From Pseudomonadota bacterium (GTDB lineage Bacteria > Pseudomonadota > Gammaproteobacteria > Pseudomonadales > Halieaceae), in NCBI GenBank assembly GCA_002862405.1, contig PKCZ01000011.1, forward strand, positions 1 through 46,886: a stretch of DNA of 46,886 nucleotides. The letters are read 5' to 3'. This document shows positions 19,578 to 29,403 of this stretch, piece by piece (position 1 is the stretch's first letter; every line of letters begins with the position of its first letter). The notes under the pieces are model-generated. The model ran no database searches and was not told the origin of the DNA. It saw nothing but the letters and a program-made list of their open reading frames with translations. Both the position numbers and the translations under genes were made by a program.

Positions 19578-20357
19578 TTACGGAGCGGGCACCGGTGCGG
19601 GCGCTGGCGCCGAATCAACAGCTAAAGCATCAACTTTTGCTGACAACTGGCGGATATCAGCCCGTAGCTGATTCACGTTGGTATTGACCTGCTTCCTGAA
19701 TCCATTGATTGAAGCAACCCATTCTTCATTTGCGGTAACTCGGTTACCCAAAGAAGCGCGCTCCAAGTTGGCGCGATTCACGTCATCCGCCAATCGCTCT
19801 ACATCGCTTTGAATCTGACGCGCTGACCCCGCCAGACGCTCGATATCTGCCGACAAGGTCTGCAGCTCCCTTAGATCCGCAGTCAATGCATCCAATGTTT
19901 TCTTTTGACGGAAGCCGTTGTCCTTTAGCGTCTGAAGGGTCGCTTCCGTGGACTTATCTGTCTTCTCCAGATTCGATACTTTGCGGTTGGCAACCTTGCG
20001 GGCATCCCAAAGCTTCCTCACTTCGCTGTCCAGCAAATTCAATTGCGCACCCATCGCCGCCGCCGATTTGGTGACCGTTTCATCGGTATCGGTTAACAGA
20101 TTCTCGAGGCTCTGTACCTGTTTACCAGTCCTAGACTGATCTGCCGTCAGTTCGCCGATTAACTGATAGCTATACCACGCGTAGGCGGATAAGGCGCAAA
20201 CAGCGATAAATGATAGCGTCAGAAAAAATTGACCTGCCCCGCTGAGCCCAGCGGACTCGCGGCTTCGGCTCGGTATCGCATTGCGAGGTGCGCTATCGAC
20301 GGCCTCATCGCGCCGAGCAGCGAATGATGGAATTTCGGTTAAGTCATCCCGGGACAT
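19578..20357 (-). CDS. Single-pass membrane protein with long coiled coil, unknown function
   Basis: A 259-residue protein I cannot assign. Residues 1-42 are polar and likely cytoplasmic. One transmembrane helix spans about 43-65 (FFLTLSFIAVCALSAYAWYSY). Residues about 75-245 form a heptad-like, Leu/Asp/Gln/Lys-rich coiled coil with repeated QSLENLL, DSEVRKLW, LADDVNR-type units. The C-terminus is a short Ala-Pro tail (SAPAPAPVPAP). The topology suggests a periplasmic coiled coil anchored in the inner membrane. It sits 36 nt downstream of fumarase, and a bidirectional terminator lies on its upstream side, between it and the gene at 20469. A structural or cell-envelope scaffold role is only a guess. 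Confidence 0.75.
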   Translation of the reverse strand: MSRDDLTEIPSFAARRDEAVDSAPRNAIPSRSRESAGLSGAGQFFLTLSFIAVCALSAYAWYSYQLIGELTADQSRTGKQVQSLENLLTDTDETVTKSAAAMGAQLNLLDSEVRKLWDARKVANRKVSNLEKTDKSTEATLQTLKDNGFRQKKTLDALTADLRELQTLSADIERLAGSARQIQSDVERLADDVNRANLERASLGNRVTANEEWVASINGFRKQVNTNVNQLRADIRQLSAKVDALAVDSAPAPAPVPAP

Positions 20358-20426
20358 AAAGTTCCTCCCCCTTTAGCCTCACAGTATACCTTGCTCTGCG
20401 GCCCGGAGTGGCCGTGTATTAGCCAC

Positions 20427-20454
20427 AAAAAAGGCGGCCAAGGCCGCCTTTTTT
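20427..20454. terminator. Bidirectional rho-independent terminator
   Basis: Six A, then GGCGGCC, AA, GGCCGCC, then six T. The perfect 7-bp GC stem with A and T tracts on either side works on both strands. On the minus strand it ends the transcript of the PuuD-like gene, 15 nt after its stop codon. Confidence 0.9.
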
Positions 20455-20468
20455 CATGTATCTCTTGC

Positions 20469-21095
20469 TTACATGTAATACAGCAATGCCCAGATGACGA
20501 GCGTTAGCAGTGCAGACATATGGATGACGCCTTTAACCGATGCCATTGGACCTTGCTTACCGAACAGTGCATTGATCTCAAGAAGAACAATCAAGCCCAA
20601 CGCGAGATAGAGACCTGTCGACGCACCACCGAGCGGTAATGCAAGATGCTTCGAACCCAGCATGCCAAGCAGCATCGGCCCAGAAAATAAGGTATTGGTT
20701 CGACTAGCGAGACCTGCCTTCGCCGCACTTGAAGGGCCATCGCCCGCCTTCATGCCCAAAACAACCTGCTGGTTTGGCCAAATAATGAGCCAAACGTTAA
20801 GGAACATGAATGTTCCCGCAAGCGCACCCATCCAAATGGGCGCGAGATCAAAGTTAGTGAATGCACCTAACTTGTGGAACAAGTAAAGACCCGTGATGAA
20901 TGTCACCATCGCGCCCCAACGGAACCACCAAAGTGCACGGGGAGCGAGCTTGGCCATCGCATCTTTCTTCGCCTCAGCCTCGGCTTCTTTAAAATATTCC
21001 GTCTGAACGAAATTGAAGTAATACAACATGCCGATCCAAGTGATACCGGCTAATACGTGAAAGTAACGAAAAATAAAACCGATCGCGTTTTCCAT
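20469..21095 (-). CDS. PuuD/urate hydroxylase-like membrane protein without cytochrome domain
   Basis: A 208-residue multi-pass membrane protein of the Urate_ox_N (DUF989, PuuD) family. The N-terminus IFRYFHVLAGITWIGMLYYFNFVQTEY carries the conserved HxLAGITWIG segment, and about six hydrophobic helices follow. The characterised PuuD has a C-terminal cytochrome c and oxidises urate. This protein ends after the membrane part, has no CxxCH, and no purine-degradation genes are nearby, so urate oxidation is doubtful. His residues in the helices could still bind haem. AGAGGA precedes the ATG. It is a single gene between terminators, downstream of groEL. Confidence 0.8.
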   Translation of the reverse strand: MENAIGFIFRYFHVLAGITWIGMLYYFNFVQTEYFKEAEAEAKKDAMAKLAPRALWWFRWGAMVTFITGLYLFHKLGAFTNFDLAPIWMGALAGTFMFLNVWLIIWPNQQVVLGMKAGDGPSSAAKAGLASRTNTLFSGPMLLGMLGSKHLALPLGGASTGLYLALGLIVLLEINALFGKQGPMASVKGVIHMSALLTLVIWALLYYM

Positions 21096-21163
21096 TTATT
21101 GTTTCCTCTTATGAATAACAGCGTCGTCGACGCCCTGCCCAGCTGCAAGTATATCCTCGTACC

Positions 21164-21195
21164 AAAAAAAAAGAACCCGGCATAAAGCCGGGTTC
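21164..21195 (-). terminator. Rho-independent terminator of groESL
   Basis: On the minus strand a 9-bp stem GAACCCGGC / GCCGGGTTC with a 5-nt loop is followed by nine T. It begins 23 nt after the groEL stop codon and closes the groES-groEL transcript. Confidence 0.92.
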
Positions 21196-21217
21196 CTAGT
21201 TTTATGAGCAGAGCTGC

Positions 21218-22894
<1,677 letters not shown>

Positions 22895-23185
22895 TTAGTC
22901 GATAACGGCGTAGATTTCGCCTTCGCTCATGAGGATCAGCTCTTCACCATCGACTTCTATGGTGTTGCTGCCTGCGTACTGACCGAAAACGATCTTGTCG
23001 CCAACCTGAACTGTCAGAGGACGCTGCTCACCGTTGTCCAGCACTTTGCCGGCACCAACCGCAACCACTTCACCCTGATTAGGTTTTTCTTTTGCTGAAC
23101 CTGGGAGGACGATGCCGCCAGCCGAGGTCTCTTCTTCTTCCTTACGACGAACGACAACTCGGTCGTACAACGGACGAATATTCAT
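22895..23185 (-). CDS. groES: Co-chaperonin GroES (10 kDa)
   Basis: A heptameric lid for GroEL. The 96-residue protein begins [14 protein letters not shown], as GroES proteins do, contains the mobile loop [15 protein letters not shown] and ends in GEIYAVID. I chose the ATG at 23185, with GGAG 10 nt upstream. A TTG at 23194 also opens the frame but lies almost on top of the Shine-Dalgarno. First gene of the groESL operon, with a predicted leader of about 50 nt. Confidence 0.98.
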   Translation of the reverse strand: MNIRPLYDRVVVRRKEEEETSAGGIVLPGSAKEKPNQGEVVAVGAGKVLDNGEQRPLTVQVGDKIVFGQYAGSNTIEVDGEELILMSEGEIYAVID

Positions 23186-23241
23186 TGGTTTCAATCTCCA
23201 AAATGACGATTATATTGTTCTTCCCCCAAGGGGATGAGGAA

Positions 23242-23270
23242 ATAATGGGGACTCAAAAAACAATTTCAAG
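23242..23270 (-). promoter_or_regulatory. Sigma-32 promoter of groESL
   Basis: On the minus strand CTTGAAA (23264-23270), a 13-nt spacer and CCCCATTAT (23242-23250) match the sigma-32 consensus almost perfectly. The predicted start lies near 23235. The same bases can be read as a weaker sigma-70 promoter (TTGAAA, 16 nt, CATTAT), which could give basal expression. Confidence 0.88.
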
Positions 23271-23276
23271 CCTTTT

Positions 23277-23303
23277 TTAGCACTCAGCGGCCGAGAGTGC
23301 TAA
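23277..23303. promoter_or_regulatory. CIRCE operator (HrcA-binding inverted repeat) of groESL
   Basis: TTAGCACTC, nine bases, GAGTGCTAA: an exact match to the CIRCE consensus in both arms and in spacing. HrcA binds CIRCE and represses chaperone genes until heat stress. It lies 6 nt upstream of the sigma-32 -35 element and between the fxsA stop and groES. The position upstream of the promoter is unusual, because CIRCE more often overlaps the start site or leader. hrcA is not in this window. Confidence 0.93.
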
Positions 23304-23335
23304 ATCTGATAAAAAAAACCGCTTTTGACCTGAAT

Positions 23336-23794
23336 TTAGTCGTCATCAACCCGCGAAAAGTCACCCTCAAGCGTCACTGGACCTCGATCGCCTTGACCCG
23401 AATTAGATCGGTGAGGGATGTCTCGCTCTTCATGATCTTGAGTTTGAGTTCGCCGTGATCCACTCGAGACGACACCACCCAACACAGTACGCAGCGTGGC
23501 GCGGAGGAAAACATAGAGCGCAATCACATCTGAGATGAGCCCAGGAATCATCAACAAAATGGCACCAAAGGCGACGCTGATTTCGCCGGCAAATAGCTGA
23601 CCACGTAGCGCGGCTGCCGATGGGAAGCGACCTGCCGTCAGCAAAGCGGAGCGACCTGCAAGCTGCAACAACCAGTAGCCAACAATGATCATGACAAGGA
23701 TATAGGTGATGGTCGCCAGGGCACTGGTGCGAGCACTGAACTCGAGCAGCGACCAAAACTCAAGAAACGGGTATGCAACTAGCAATAACGGCAT
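23336..23794 (-). CDS. fxsA: FxsA family membrane protein
   Basis: A small inner-membrane protein of the FxsA family; E. coli FxsA overproduction relieves F-plasmid exclusion of phage T7, but its normal role is unknown. About 152 residues with four hydrophobic segments (PLLLVAYPFLEFWSLLEF, TYILVMIIVGYWLL, and the conserved GAILLMIPGLISDVIALYVF stretch) and a polar, charged C-terminal tail. I chose the ATG at 23794, with GAGG 8 nt upstream; a GTG at 23812 is in frame. fxsA also neighbours groESL in E. coli. Its stop lies just upstream of the CIRCE element. Confidence 0.92.
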   Translation of the reverse strand: MPLLLVAYPFLEFWSLLEFSARTSALATITYILVMIIVGYWLLQLAGRSALLTAGRFPSAAALRGQLFAGEISVAFGAILLMIPGLISDVIALYVFLRATLRTVLGGVVSSGSRRTQTQDHEERDIPHRSNSGQGDRGPVTLEGDFSRVDDD

Positions 23795-23879
23795 AGGGTT
23801 TTCCTCGCCCACGCATCCGTACCCAGTGTACGTCGTTCCGGTGCGCCGCGATACGTTAGTTAATGCGGGTCACACATCA

Positions 23880-24500
23880 TCAGTTCAAAGGAGACAACCG
23901 ATGCAGGCCGTGAGCGCTTCCGTCAGGATTGAGAGACAGGATCCGCCCATCGTCCAGCAGCCACACCTCTGCACATGACCAGTCTGGCTGAGTTCCCCGG
24001 TTAAATGTAACGCATCGGAGATCGTTCTCGGCACGCCACCGGCCCGTGACTTCCCGTTTTACTGCACCTTTATCACTTGCATAACTTGCATCAGTTGCAG
24101 GATTTCCTTCTGTCCACCATCGATTCACAAAGGTTCCGTCCGCATGCCAGTGAGTCTCTGCTGTTATACCACGCAGATTCTGAACCTCACCGCGATCAAG
24201 GACATCAGAAAATAGACGGGTAATCTCTGCACCTGTCAGTCTTGTCTTGCCAACGGGACCATTCGTTAGTCCCTCTTCTCTGATCGGCTCTGCCGCCGCA
24301 TCGAGCGCTAAAGTCACACCGAAAAATACGAAGCCGACATATATCGAAGTCAGTAGAGACGATCCGGAAATATGCCGTGTGTTGAAGAGAGCGTCTTTCT
24401 TGTCTGCTTGCTTCTCAATCCTCATCCCGTCCGTAAATTCGAACGTTGTATTGACGTCAGAACGTTGAGGGCCGCTCTCGGCTGTGTCGATCAAACTCAA
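23880..24500 (-). CDS. Exported or membrane-anchored protein of unknown function
   Basis: I do not recognise a named family. A polar N-terminus (about 1-46) leads to one hydrophobic segment (about 47-68, SLLTSIYVGFVFFGVTLALDAAAEP) that looks like a signal anchor or signal peptide ending in an Ala-rich cleavage-like site. The mature part has TGAEITRLFSD, then Trp- and Gly-rich strands (ETHWHADGTFVNRWW, GRWRAENDLRCVTF, CAEVWLLDDGRILSLNPDG). Two Cys in the last third could form a disulfide. The pattern resembles small periplasmic beta-proteins that sense or bind ligands. It starts with TTG overlapping the permease stop by 4 nt; an ATG at 24425 is the alternative. Confidence 0.7.
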   Translation of the reverse strand: MSLIDTAESGPQRSDVNTTFEFTDGMRIEKQADKKDALFNTRHISGSSLLTSIYVGFVFFGVTLALDAAAEPIREEGLTNGPVGKTRLTGAEITRLFSDVLDRGEVQNLRGITAETHWHADGTFVNRWWTEGNPATDASYASDKGAVKREVTGRWRAENDLRCVTFNRGTQPDWSCAEVWLLDDGRILSLNPDGSAHGLHRLSPLN

Positions 24501-26029
24501 GCCCCGGTCTCTTTCACATAGCGGTCAACCGCCCAAATCAGCAAGAGGACTGGTAAGCCCATCATGGATGAGATCAGAAAGAAGCTCTCATAACCCAAGG
24601 AATCGACAATGGAGCCCGAGTAACCACCCAGTAGCTTGGGAAATAAGGTCATCAGAGAGCTAAACATGGCGTATTGCATCGCCGTAAAAGAGAGATTGGT
24701 CAGACTCGACAAATAAGCAATGAAGGCAGCTGCCGCTAAGCCGGCGGTGATGTTGTCTGCGCCGATCACGACATAAAGAAGCGATAGATTGCCTGAGTTT
24801 TGGGCGACGAGTATAAACAATAGATTCGTGATGACTGTCATCACCGCGCCCAACATCAAGACCTTAAGCACACCGAATCGGATAGTGAGAAATCCCCCGA
24901 CGAAACCACCCAAAATAGTCATCCAAATACCAAACACTTTGGTAACCGTAGCGATTTCATTTTTGCTGAATCCCATGTCCAGATAAAACACATTGGAAAT
25001 GACGCCCAACACAATGTCGGAAACGCGATAGAAGCCAATGAGTAACAACACCAAAATCGCCATCCTGCCGTAGCGGCCAAAGAACTCAGCGATCGGATCG
25101 ACATAGGTTTCTCGCAATGCTCGCCTATCAGCAATGTTAAGCATCACCAAGACCCAGCTAGTCAAGCCAGCAAAGCCAACAGCGGCCAGTAGTCGAATAG
25201 CCTCAGTCGAAAATGAGGCTAATGATCCACCCACGCCAAGGCCCTCAAGCCCGATCCGAATTTCAGAAATACTGTCGGCAAGCCAGATGTAGGCAAACAC
25301 TAGTCCGGACACGAAGCAGGCAAACAAGAGTAAGAATCGGAGGTAGTCACTGGTTGACTTCAGAAAATTCGATTTATTGTGACCGTGGGGTTCCTCGATC
25401 ACCAATGTGGTGATGACACCAACGAGCATGGTACCCGCCATAGCCACGTAAGTGAGTTGCCATGACGAATACACGTAGGCTTCCTCTGTCGTGCCCAGCC
25501 CCGATGCGAGATAAAGTGCGCCAGCACCCGCCACAAACCATCCGATCCGGTAGCCTGCCACGTACGAAGCTGACATCAAGGCCTGCAGCGTCTCCTCCAC
25601 CGCTTCAATGCGGTAAGCGTCGATGACGATGTCCTGTGTCGCAGACGAAAAGCCGAGAAAGACCGCTGCATAGACCATGTACCGAAGGCCCTCGGTACTT
25701 GCCGGATCGCTCATAGCCATCCACAGCATGGCTGAAATCACCATTAACTGTGATAGCAGTAGCCAGCTTCGTCGCTTACCCAAAAACTGTTCCAGAAGTG
25801 GTAAAGGCAATTTATCAACGAGCGGTGCCCAAACATACTTGAATGAATAACCAAGCGCTGCCCAACTGAAATAGGTCACAGCGCTGCGTTCTACGCCCGC
25901 CTCGCGAAGCCAAACAGAGAGCGTTCCGAAAATGAGTAGGAACGGAAGGCCTGCCGAGAACCCAAGAAACAGCATGACAAGCACGCGTGGGTGCGCATAC
26001 GCGGACATTGAGTCAAGAGAACCTTGCAT
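24497..26029 (-). CDS. ampG: AmpG-like MFS permease (muropeptide transporter family)
   Basis: An inner-membrane major facilitator permease of the AmpG family, which imports anhydromuropeptides for peptidoglycan recycling. AmpG-type features are the start RVLVMLFLGFSAGLPFLLIFGTLSVWL, the loop GYSFKYVWAPLVDKLPLP followed by GKRRSWLL, and SSATQDIVIDAYRIE. It has about 12-14 hydrophobic helices and 510 residues from the chosen ATG, with GGGA 8 nt upstream; ATGs at 26089 and 26008 are alternatives. The unknown exported protein overlaps its stop. Family is firm; muropeptide specificity is inferred. Confidence 0.88.
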   Translation of the reverse strand: MQGSLDSMSAYAHPRVLVMLFLGFSAGLPFLLIFGTLSVWLREAGVERSAVTYFSWAALGYSFKYVWAPLVDKLPLPLLEQFLGKRRSWLLLSQLMVISAMLWMAMSDPASTEGLRYMVYAAVFLGFSSATQDIVIDAYRIEAVEETLQALMSASYVAGYRIGWFVAGAGALYLASGLGTTEEAYVYSSWQLTYVAMAGTMLVGVITTLVIEEPHGHNKSNFLKSTSDYLRFLLLFACFVSGLVFAYIWLADSISEIRIGLEGLGVGGSLASFSTEAIRLLAAVGFAGLTSWVLVMLNIADRRALRETYVDPIAEFFGRYGRMAILVLLLIGFYRVSDIVLGVISNVFYLDMGFSKNEIATVTKVFGIWMTILGGFVGGFLTIRFGVLKVLMLGAVMTVITNLLFILVAQNSGNLSLLYVVIGADNITAGLAAAAFIAYLSSLTNLSFTAMQYAMFSSLMTLFPKLLGGYSGSIVDSLGYESFFLISSMMGLPVLLLIWAVDRYVKETGA

Positions 26030-26161
26030 CTGAACTATCCCGCTTGATCTGTTATCCCCGGAAAGAAGCCTCTCTCGAGTTGCACACATGGAGTCAGAGT
26101 ACTGAGCTTCAGGCGATGCACCTCGTCATAACAACGACTGTACCGACAAATAGGCCCGAAC

Positions 26162-26190
26162 AAAAAGCCCCGCTGGAGCGGGGCCTTTTT
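26162..26190. terminator. Bidirectional rho-independent terminator
   Basis: Five A, a 7-bp stem GCCCCGC / GCGGGGC with TGGA loop, then C and five T. It lies between the acyl-CoA synthetase stop (26204) and the permease start, so on the minus strand it ends the synthetase transcript. Confidence 0.9.
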
Positions 26191-26203
26191 ACATGTGGTT
26201 TGC

Positions 26204-27829
26204 CTAGGCGGGAAACTGATAATCCTCGAAAATCTCTCTGAGTTTCATCTTCTGGATTTTGCCCGTCGCGGTATGTGGCATTTCCTCGATGTACTGCACA
26301 TCGTCTGGAATCCACCACTTAGCGATTTTCCCATCGAGGAAGGTCTTTAGCTCATCCGGCGTGACATCACCTTGACCATTCTTTACGACAATCAACAGCG
26401 GTCGCTCGCCCCACTTCGGATGAATGCGGCCAATAACCGCAGCCTCGGCGACCATTGGGTGCCCCGTTGCACAATTTTCCACCTCGATTGATGAAATCCA
26501 TTCACCACCCGACTTGATCACATCCTTCGTACGGTCAGTAATTGACACATTACCTCGAGCGTCGATGGTCGCGACATCACCGGTCTCGAACCAGCCCTCT
26601 TCCGCATGCGCTGAGCTACCGTCCAGTTTGAAGTAGCTGGAACAAATCCACGGACCACGAACTTTCAGTGCGCCAAAGGCAACGCCGTCCCAGGGAAGCT
26701 CATTGTTGTCATCATCGGTGATCTTCACCTCGACCCCAAAGATCGGCTGACCCACATTAGTCCTCGTGGCAGCAAACGAATCGGCATCGTACTGATGGCG
26801 ACGCGCACCAGATGAATTTGAGGTGCCCAGCGGGCTCATCTCTGTCATACCCCAGGCGTGGCGCGTATCAACACCGTAGGTATCGAACTCTTCCATAACC
26901 GACAGTGGGCAGGCGGAACCGCCCACCACCACTCGCTGGAGGGTCTCCACTCGTTCGCCGCTCGAGCGCAGATGTGCCAGAAGGTTCAACCAGACGGTGG
27001 GTACACCGGCCGACATCGTGACGCCTTCGTCATTGATTAACGTGGCCAACGTCGGACCATCCCCCATTTTGTTGCCCGGCATAACCATCTTCGCGCCCGC
27101 TACAGGACAGGCATAGGGGTTGCCCCAGGCATTGACATGGAACATGGGGACAATCGGCAAGACAACATCAGCCGACGAGATGTTCATGGAGTCGGGCATC
27201 ATTGTGGCGTAGGTATGCAGCACTGTTGAACGGTGACTGTACATGACGCCTTTTGGATTACCCGTCGTGCCCGACGTATAACACAGAGCACACGCATCAT
27301 TCTCATCGAGTGCAGGCCACGCATAGGTATCGGCCTGACCTTCAAGCAGCTGTTCGTAACAATGAACGTTGGTAACGCTGGTGTCAGGCATGTGCTCAGG
27401 CGTTGTCATGACAATCCAACCCTTTACCTCGGTACATTGAGGCGCAACCTGCTCGATCAGTGGCCAGAAATCCGGGTCCAGGAAAACGTATTGGTCTTCC
27501 GCGTGGTTAATGATGTAAACGATTTGCTCAGGGAATAAGCGCGGGTTAATGGTGTGACATACGTACCCCGAACAGGCAGATGCGTAATAGGTTTCAAAAT
27601 GACGATAGTCGTTCCATGCGAGCGTCGCAATGCGATCGCTCTGGTTCAGTCCCCATCCGTCCATCGCATTCGCCAATTGACGAACACGAGCGAAAGAGTC
27701 CGCGTAGGTGTAGCGGTGGCGGGGGTTATCCCGCGTAACAGATACGATCTCCTGTGCACCATGAACCCGCTCGGCGTGTTCCATAATCGACGTAATCGTC
27801 AGTGGGAAATCCATCATCAAGCCTTGCAT
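26204..27829 (-). CDS. Fatty acyl-CoA synthetase (AMP-forming, AlkK-like)
   Basis: Activates a carboxylic acid, most likely a medium- or long-chain fatty acid, to its CoA thioester via an acyl-adenylate. The ANL-superfamily core is complete: P-loop [12 protein letters not shown] (near residue 185), [10 protein letters not shown], the [26 protein letters not shown] hinge region, and the C-terminal catalytic Lys in [12 protein letters not shown]. The N-terminus ([19 protein letters not shown]) and overall sequence resemble AlkK-type medium-chain ligases. The ATG at 27829 has AGAGGT 5 nt upstream. Chain-length preference cannot be read from sequence alone. Confidence 0.92.
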   Translation of the reverse strand: MQGLMMDFPLTITSIMEHAERVHGAQEIVSVTRDNPRHRYTYADSFARVRQLANAMDGWGLNQSDRIATLAWNDYRHFETYYASACSGYVCHTINPRLFPEQIVYIINHAEDQYVFLDPDFWPLIEQVAPQCTEVKGWIVMTTPEHMPDTSVTNVHCYEQLLEGQADTYAWPALDENDACALCYTSGTTGNPKGVMYSHRSTVLHTYATMMPDSMNISSADVVLPIVPMFHVNAWGNPYACPVAGAKMVMPGNKMGDGPTLATLINDEGVTMSAGVPTVWLNLLAHLRSSGERVETLQRVVVGGSACPLSVMEEFDTYGVDTRHAWGMTEMSPLGTSNSSGARRHQYDADSFAATRTNVGQPIFGVEVKITDDDNNELPWDGVAFGALKVRGPWICSSYFKLDGSSAHAEEGWFETGDVATIDARGNVSITDRTKDVIKSGGEWISSIEVENCATGHPMVAEAAVIGRIHPKWGERPLLIVVKNGQGDVTPDELKTFLDGKIAKWWIPDDVQYIEEMPHTATGKIQKMKLREIFEDYQFPA

Positions 27830-27948
27830 GATCTACCTCTCTATTTGGATGTGTGTTGTCGTTATTTAAAGGCTGAGGGGCAAGTAGCCTACAGCCATGA
27901 TTACTTATTTCAACAGGGGCGAAATGCGCCCAAACTTCTAAATTACGG

Positions 27949-28440
27949 TCATCGCCGATCACGATTTCGCTCAAGGTGCCCGTTCAGTAGAGACAACAGT
28001 TCTTCCATCTTCATACCGTACGTATCGGGTAAGCAAGCTTCTCGACCTGATAGCGTCTTAGACGTCAATCTGCCAAATTTGGAGACGTCGACACCTTGTT
28101 TGTAGTTCCATCCAACTAATCGCGTTGGGGGGACATAGTACCTGGACAGATTTCTCACAACAGCGACCCTAAAACTGTCCACATCATCCCATTTAACGCA
28201 TTGTTTTCTTCCAAATCCAAAAACGAACTCAAATTCGTCGTCTCTTAATTTTAAGTAGCCTCCACCAGTTGTTAGTTGGACCATATACGCGACAGAACAT
28301 AAACCGAAGAACGCGTAGGCCGCATGTCCCATTAGCTCACCATCTTTAGCCAGAAAAACACCTGCTGCAGTAAATAGTACGGAGGCCAGCAGCAGGAGCA
28401 GGCTTTTGGCTTTACTCGTATGGAGTGTGAGTTCCGACAT
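27949..28440 (-). CDS. Small membrane protein, resembles the STM3941 family
   Basis: A 163-residue protein with two hydrophobic helices near the N-terminus (about 12-30 LLLLLASVLFTAAGVFL and about 36-56 AAYAFFGLCSVAYMVQL). These are followed by a soluble part with alternating strands (GGGYLKLRDDEFEFVFGFGRKQCVKWDDVDSFRV) that looks like a PH-like fold, and a final helix (MKMEELLSLLNGHLERNRDR). This layout matches STM3941-type proteins, whose function is unknown. The coding sequence looks AT-richer than its neighbours, and no Shine-Dalgarno is evident before the ATG. It stands alone, 119 nt upstream of the acyl-CoA synthetase. Confidence 0.65.
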   Translation of the reverse strand: MSELTLHTSKAKSLLLLLASVLFTAAGVFLAKDGELMGHAAYAFFGLCSVAYMVQLTTGGGYLKLRDDEFEFVFGFGRKQCVKWDDVDSFRVAVVRNLSRYYVPPTRLVGWNYKQGVDVSKFGRLTSKTLSGREACLPDTYGMKMEELLSLLNGHLERNRDRR

Positions 28441-28577
28441 TTAGTATTGGATGCCTCCATCACAGCTAGAATGTGAAGTATAGGACAATCCTAACCAGCC
28501 AAACTGTTTAATGACCTCAAGTCGCCGAGGCAAGCGAGCATCGTACACGTTCTCACTTTGCTTCCCCGTTTCGAAAC

Positions 28578-29402
28578 TCAGCACATGGCCCATTGACCAT
28601 TAATCTGCTCAGCTCGGCCTTCAACCTCTAGTTTGAGTAGATGCGCTAGCAATGACAGCTGCGCCCATCGATGCATTGCTTCAGGGACGTCATCGTATAC
28701 GGATACCACGAGCGTTTCGACCGACACGGGACCGTCCCGCTCGAGATTCGCGACGACCTTAGCCTCACGCATCAGTCGGTGACGCACTAGCTTTTCAACC
28801 TCATCGCGACAACCGGGAATGACCTCGCCGTGACCCGGCGCAATCGCTGTCACGTCGTAGTTCAACAGACGCTGCAGCGATTCAATATACGCTTTCATGT
28901 TGCCACCGGGCGGCACGATGACGACGGTCGATCCATTCATGATGTGATCACCCGCGAAAACCATCCCCTCTTCCTCTAGTAAAAAGCAGTAATGGTTATC
29001 GACATGTCCTGGGGTATGAATGGCACGAACCGTCCAGTCGTTGCCAGTAAATACAGCGTCTTGTGTGAGATGCACATCAGGCTTAAAGGTCAAATCCTGA
29101 TGCTGATCATCGGCCGTCACCGCGCCAATCATTGGCACATTCAACTCACGCGCTAAATGCGCCGCCGCCGGCGAGTGATCAGGGTGCGTGTGCGTACACA
29201 AGATGCGGCTTATTCGACCATCGCCCACGCGCAAAATGTGCTCAATATGCTCATCAATCGCGGGGCCGGGGTCGATCACTGCCACATCGTCTGTACCAAT
29301 GAGATAGGTATTGGTCCCAGGGCCAGTCATTACACTCGGATTTGGCGCGACCAACCGTCGAATGCGTGGCGATACCTGCACTGCCTCATCGTAGCCTTGC
29401 AT
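28578..29402 (-). CDS. MBL-fold metallo-hydrolase (LACTB2/glyoxalase II-like)
   Basis: A zinc hydrolase of the metallo-beta-lactamase fold. The binding motif is THTHPDHSPAAAHL (HxHxDH), followed by ligands in HTPGHVDNHYCF, FAGDHIMNGS and APGHGEVI. A C-terminal helical part (VEKLVRHRLMREAKVV) is typical of LACTB2-like proteins, which have been linked to thioester or RNA hydrolysis. The length of 274 residues fits. It starts 1 nt after the fabV stop, so the two are coupled. Substrate unknown; proximity to fabV and an acyl-CoA synthetase makes a thioester plausible but unproven. Confidence 0.85.
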   Translation of the reverse strand: MQGYDEAVQVSPRIRRLVAPNPSVMTGPGTNTYLIGTDDVAVIDPGPAIDEHIEHILRVGDGRISRILCTHTHPDHSPAAAHLARELNVPMIGAVTADDQHQDLTFKPDVHLTQDAVFTGNDWTVRAIHTPGHVDNHYCFLLEEEGMVFAGDHIMNGSTVVIVPPGGNMKAYIESLQRLLNYDVTAIAPGHGEVIPGCRDEVEKLVRHRLMREAKVVANLERDGPVSVETLVVSVYDDVPEAMHRWAQLSLLAHLLKLEVEGRAEQINGQWAMC

Positions 29403-29403
29403 A

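Noticed and set aside
27554..28105. Plus-strand open frame of 183 codons spanning the gap upstream of the acyl-CoA synthetase
   Set aside because: It runs antisense to the synthetase start and to the end of the small membrane gene; composition is Arg/His-rich and irregular, as expected for a shadow frame.
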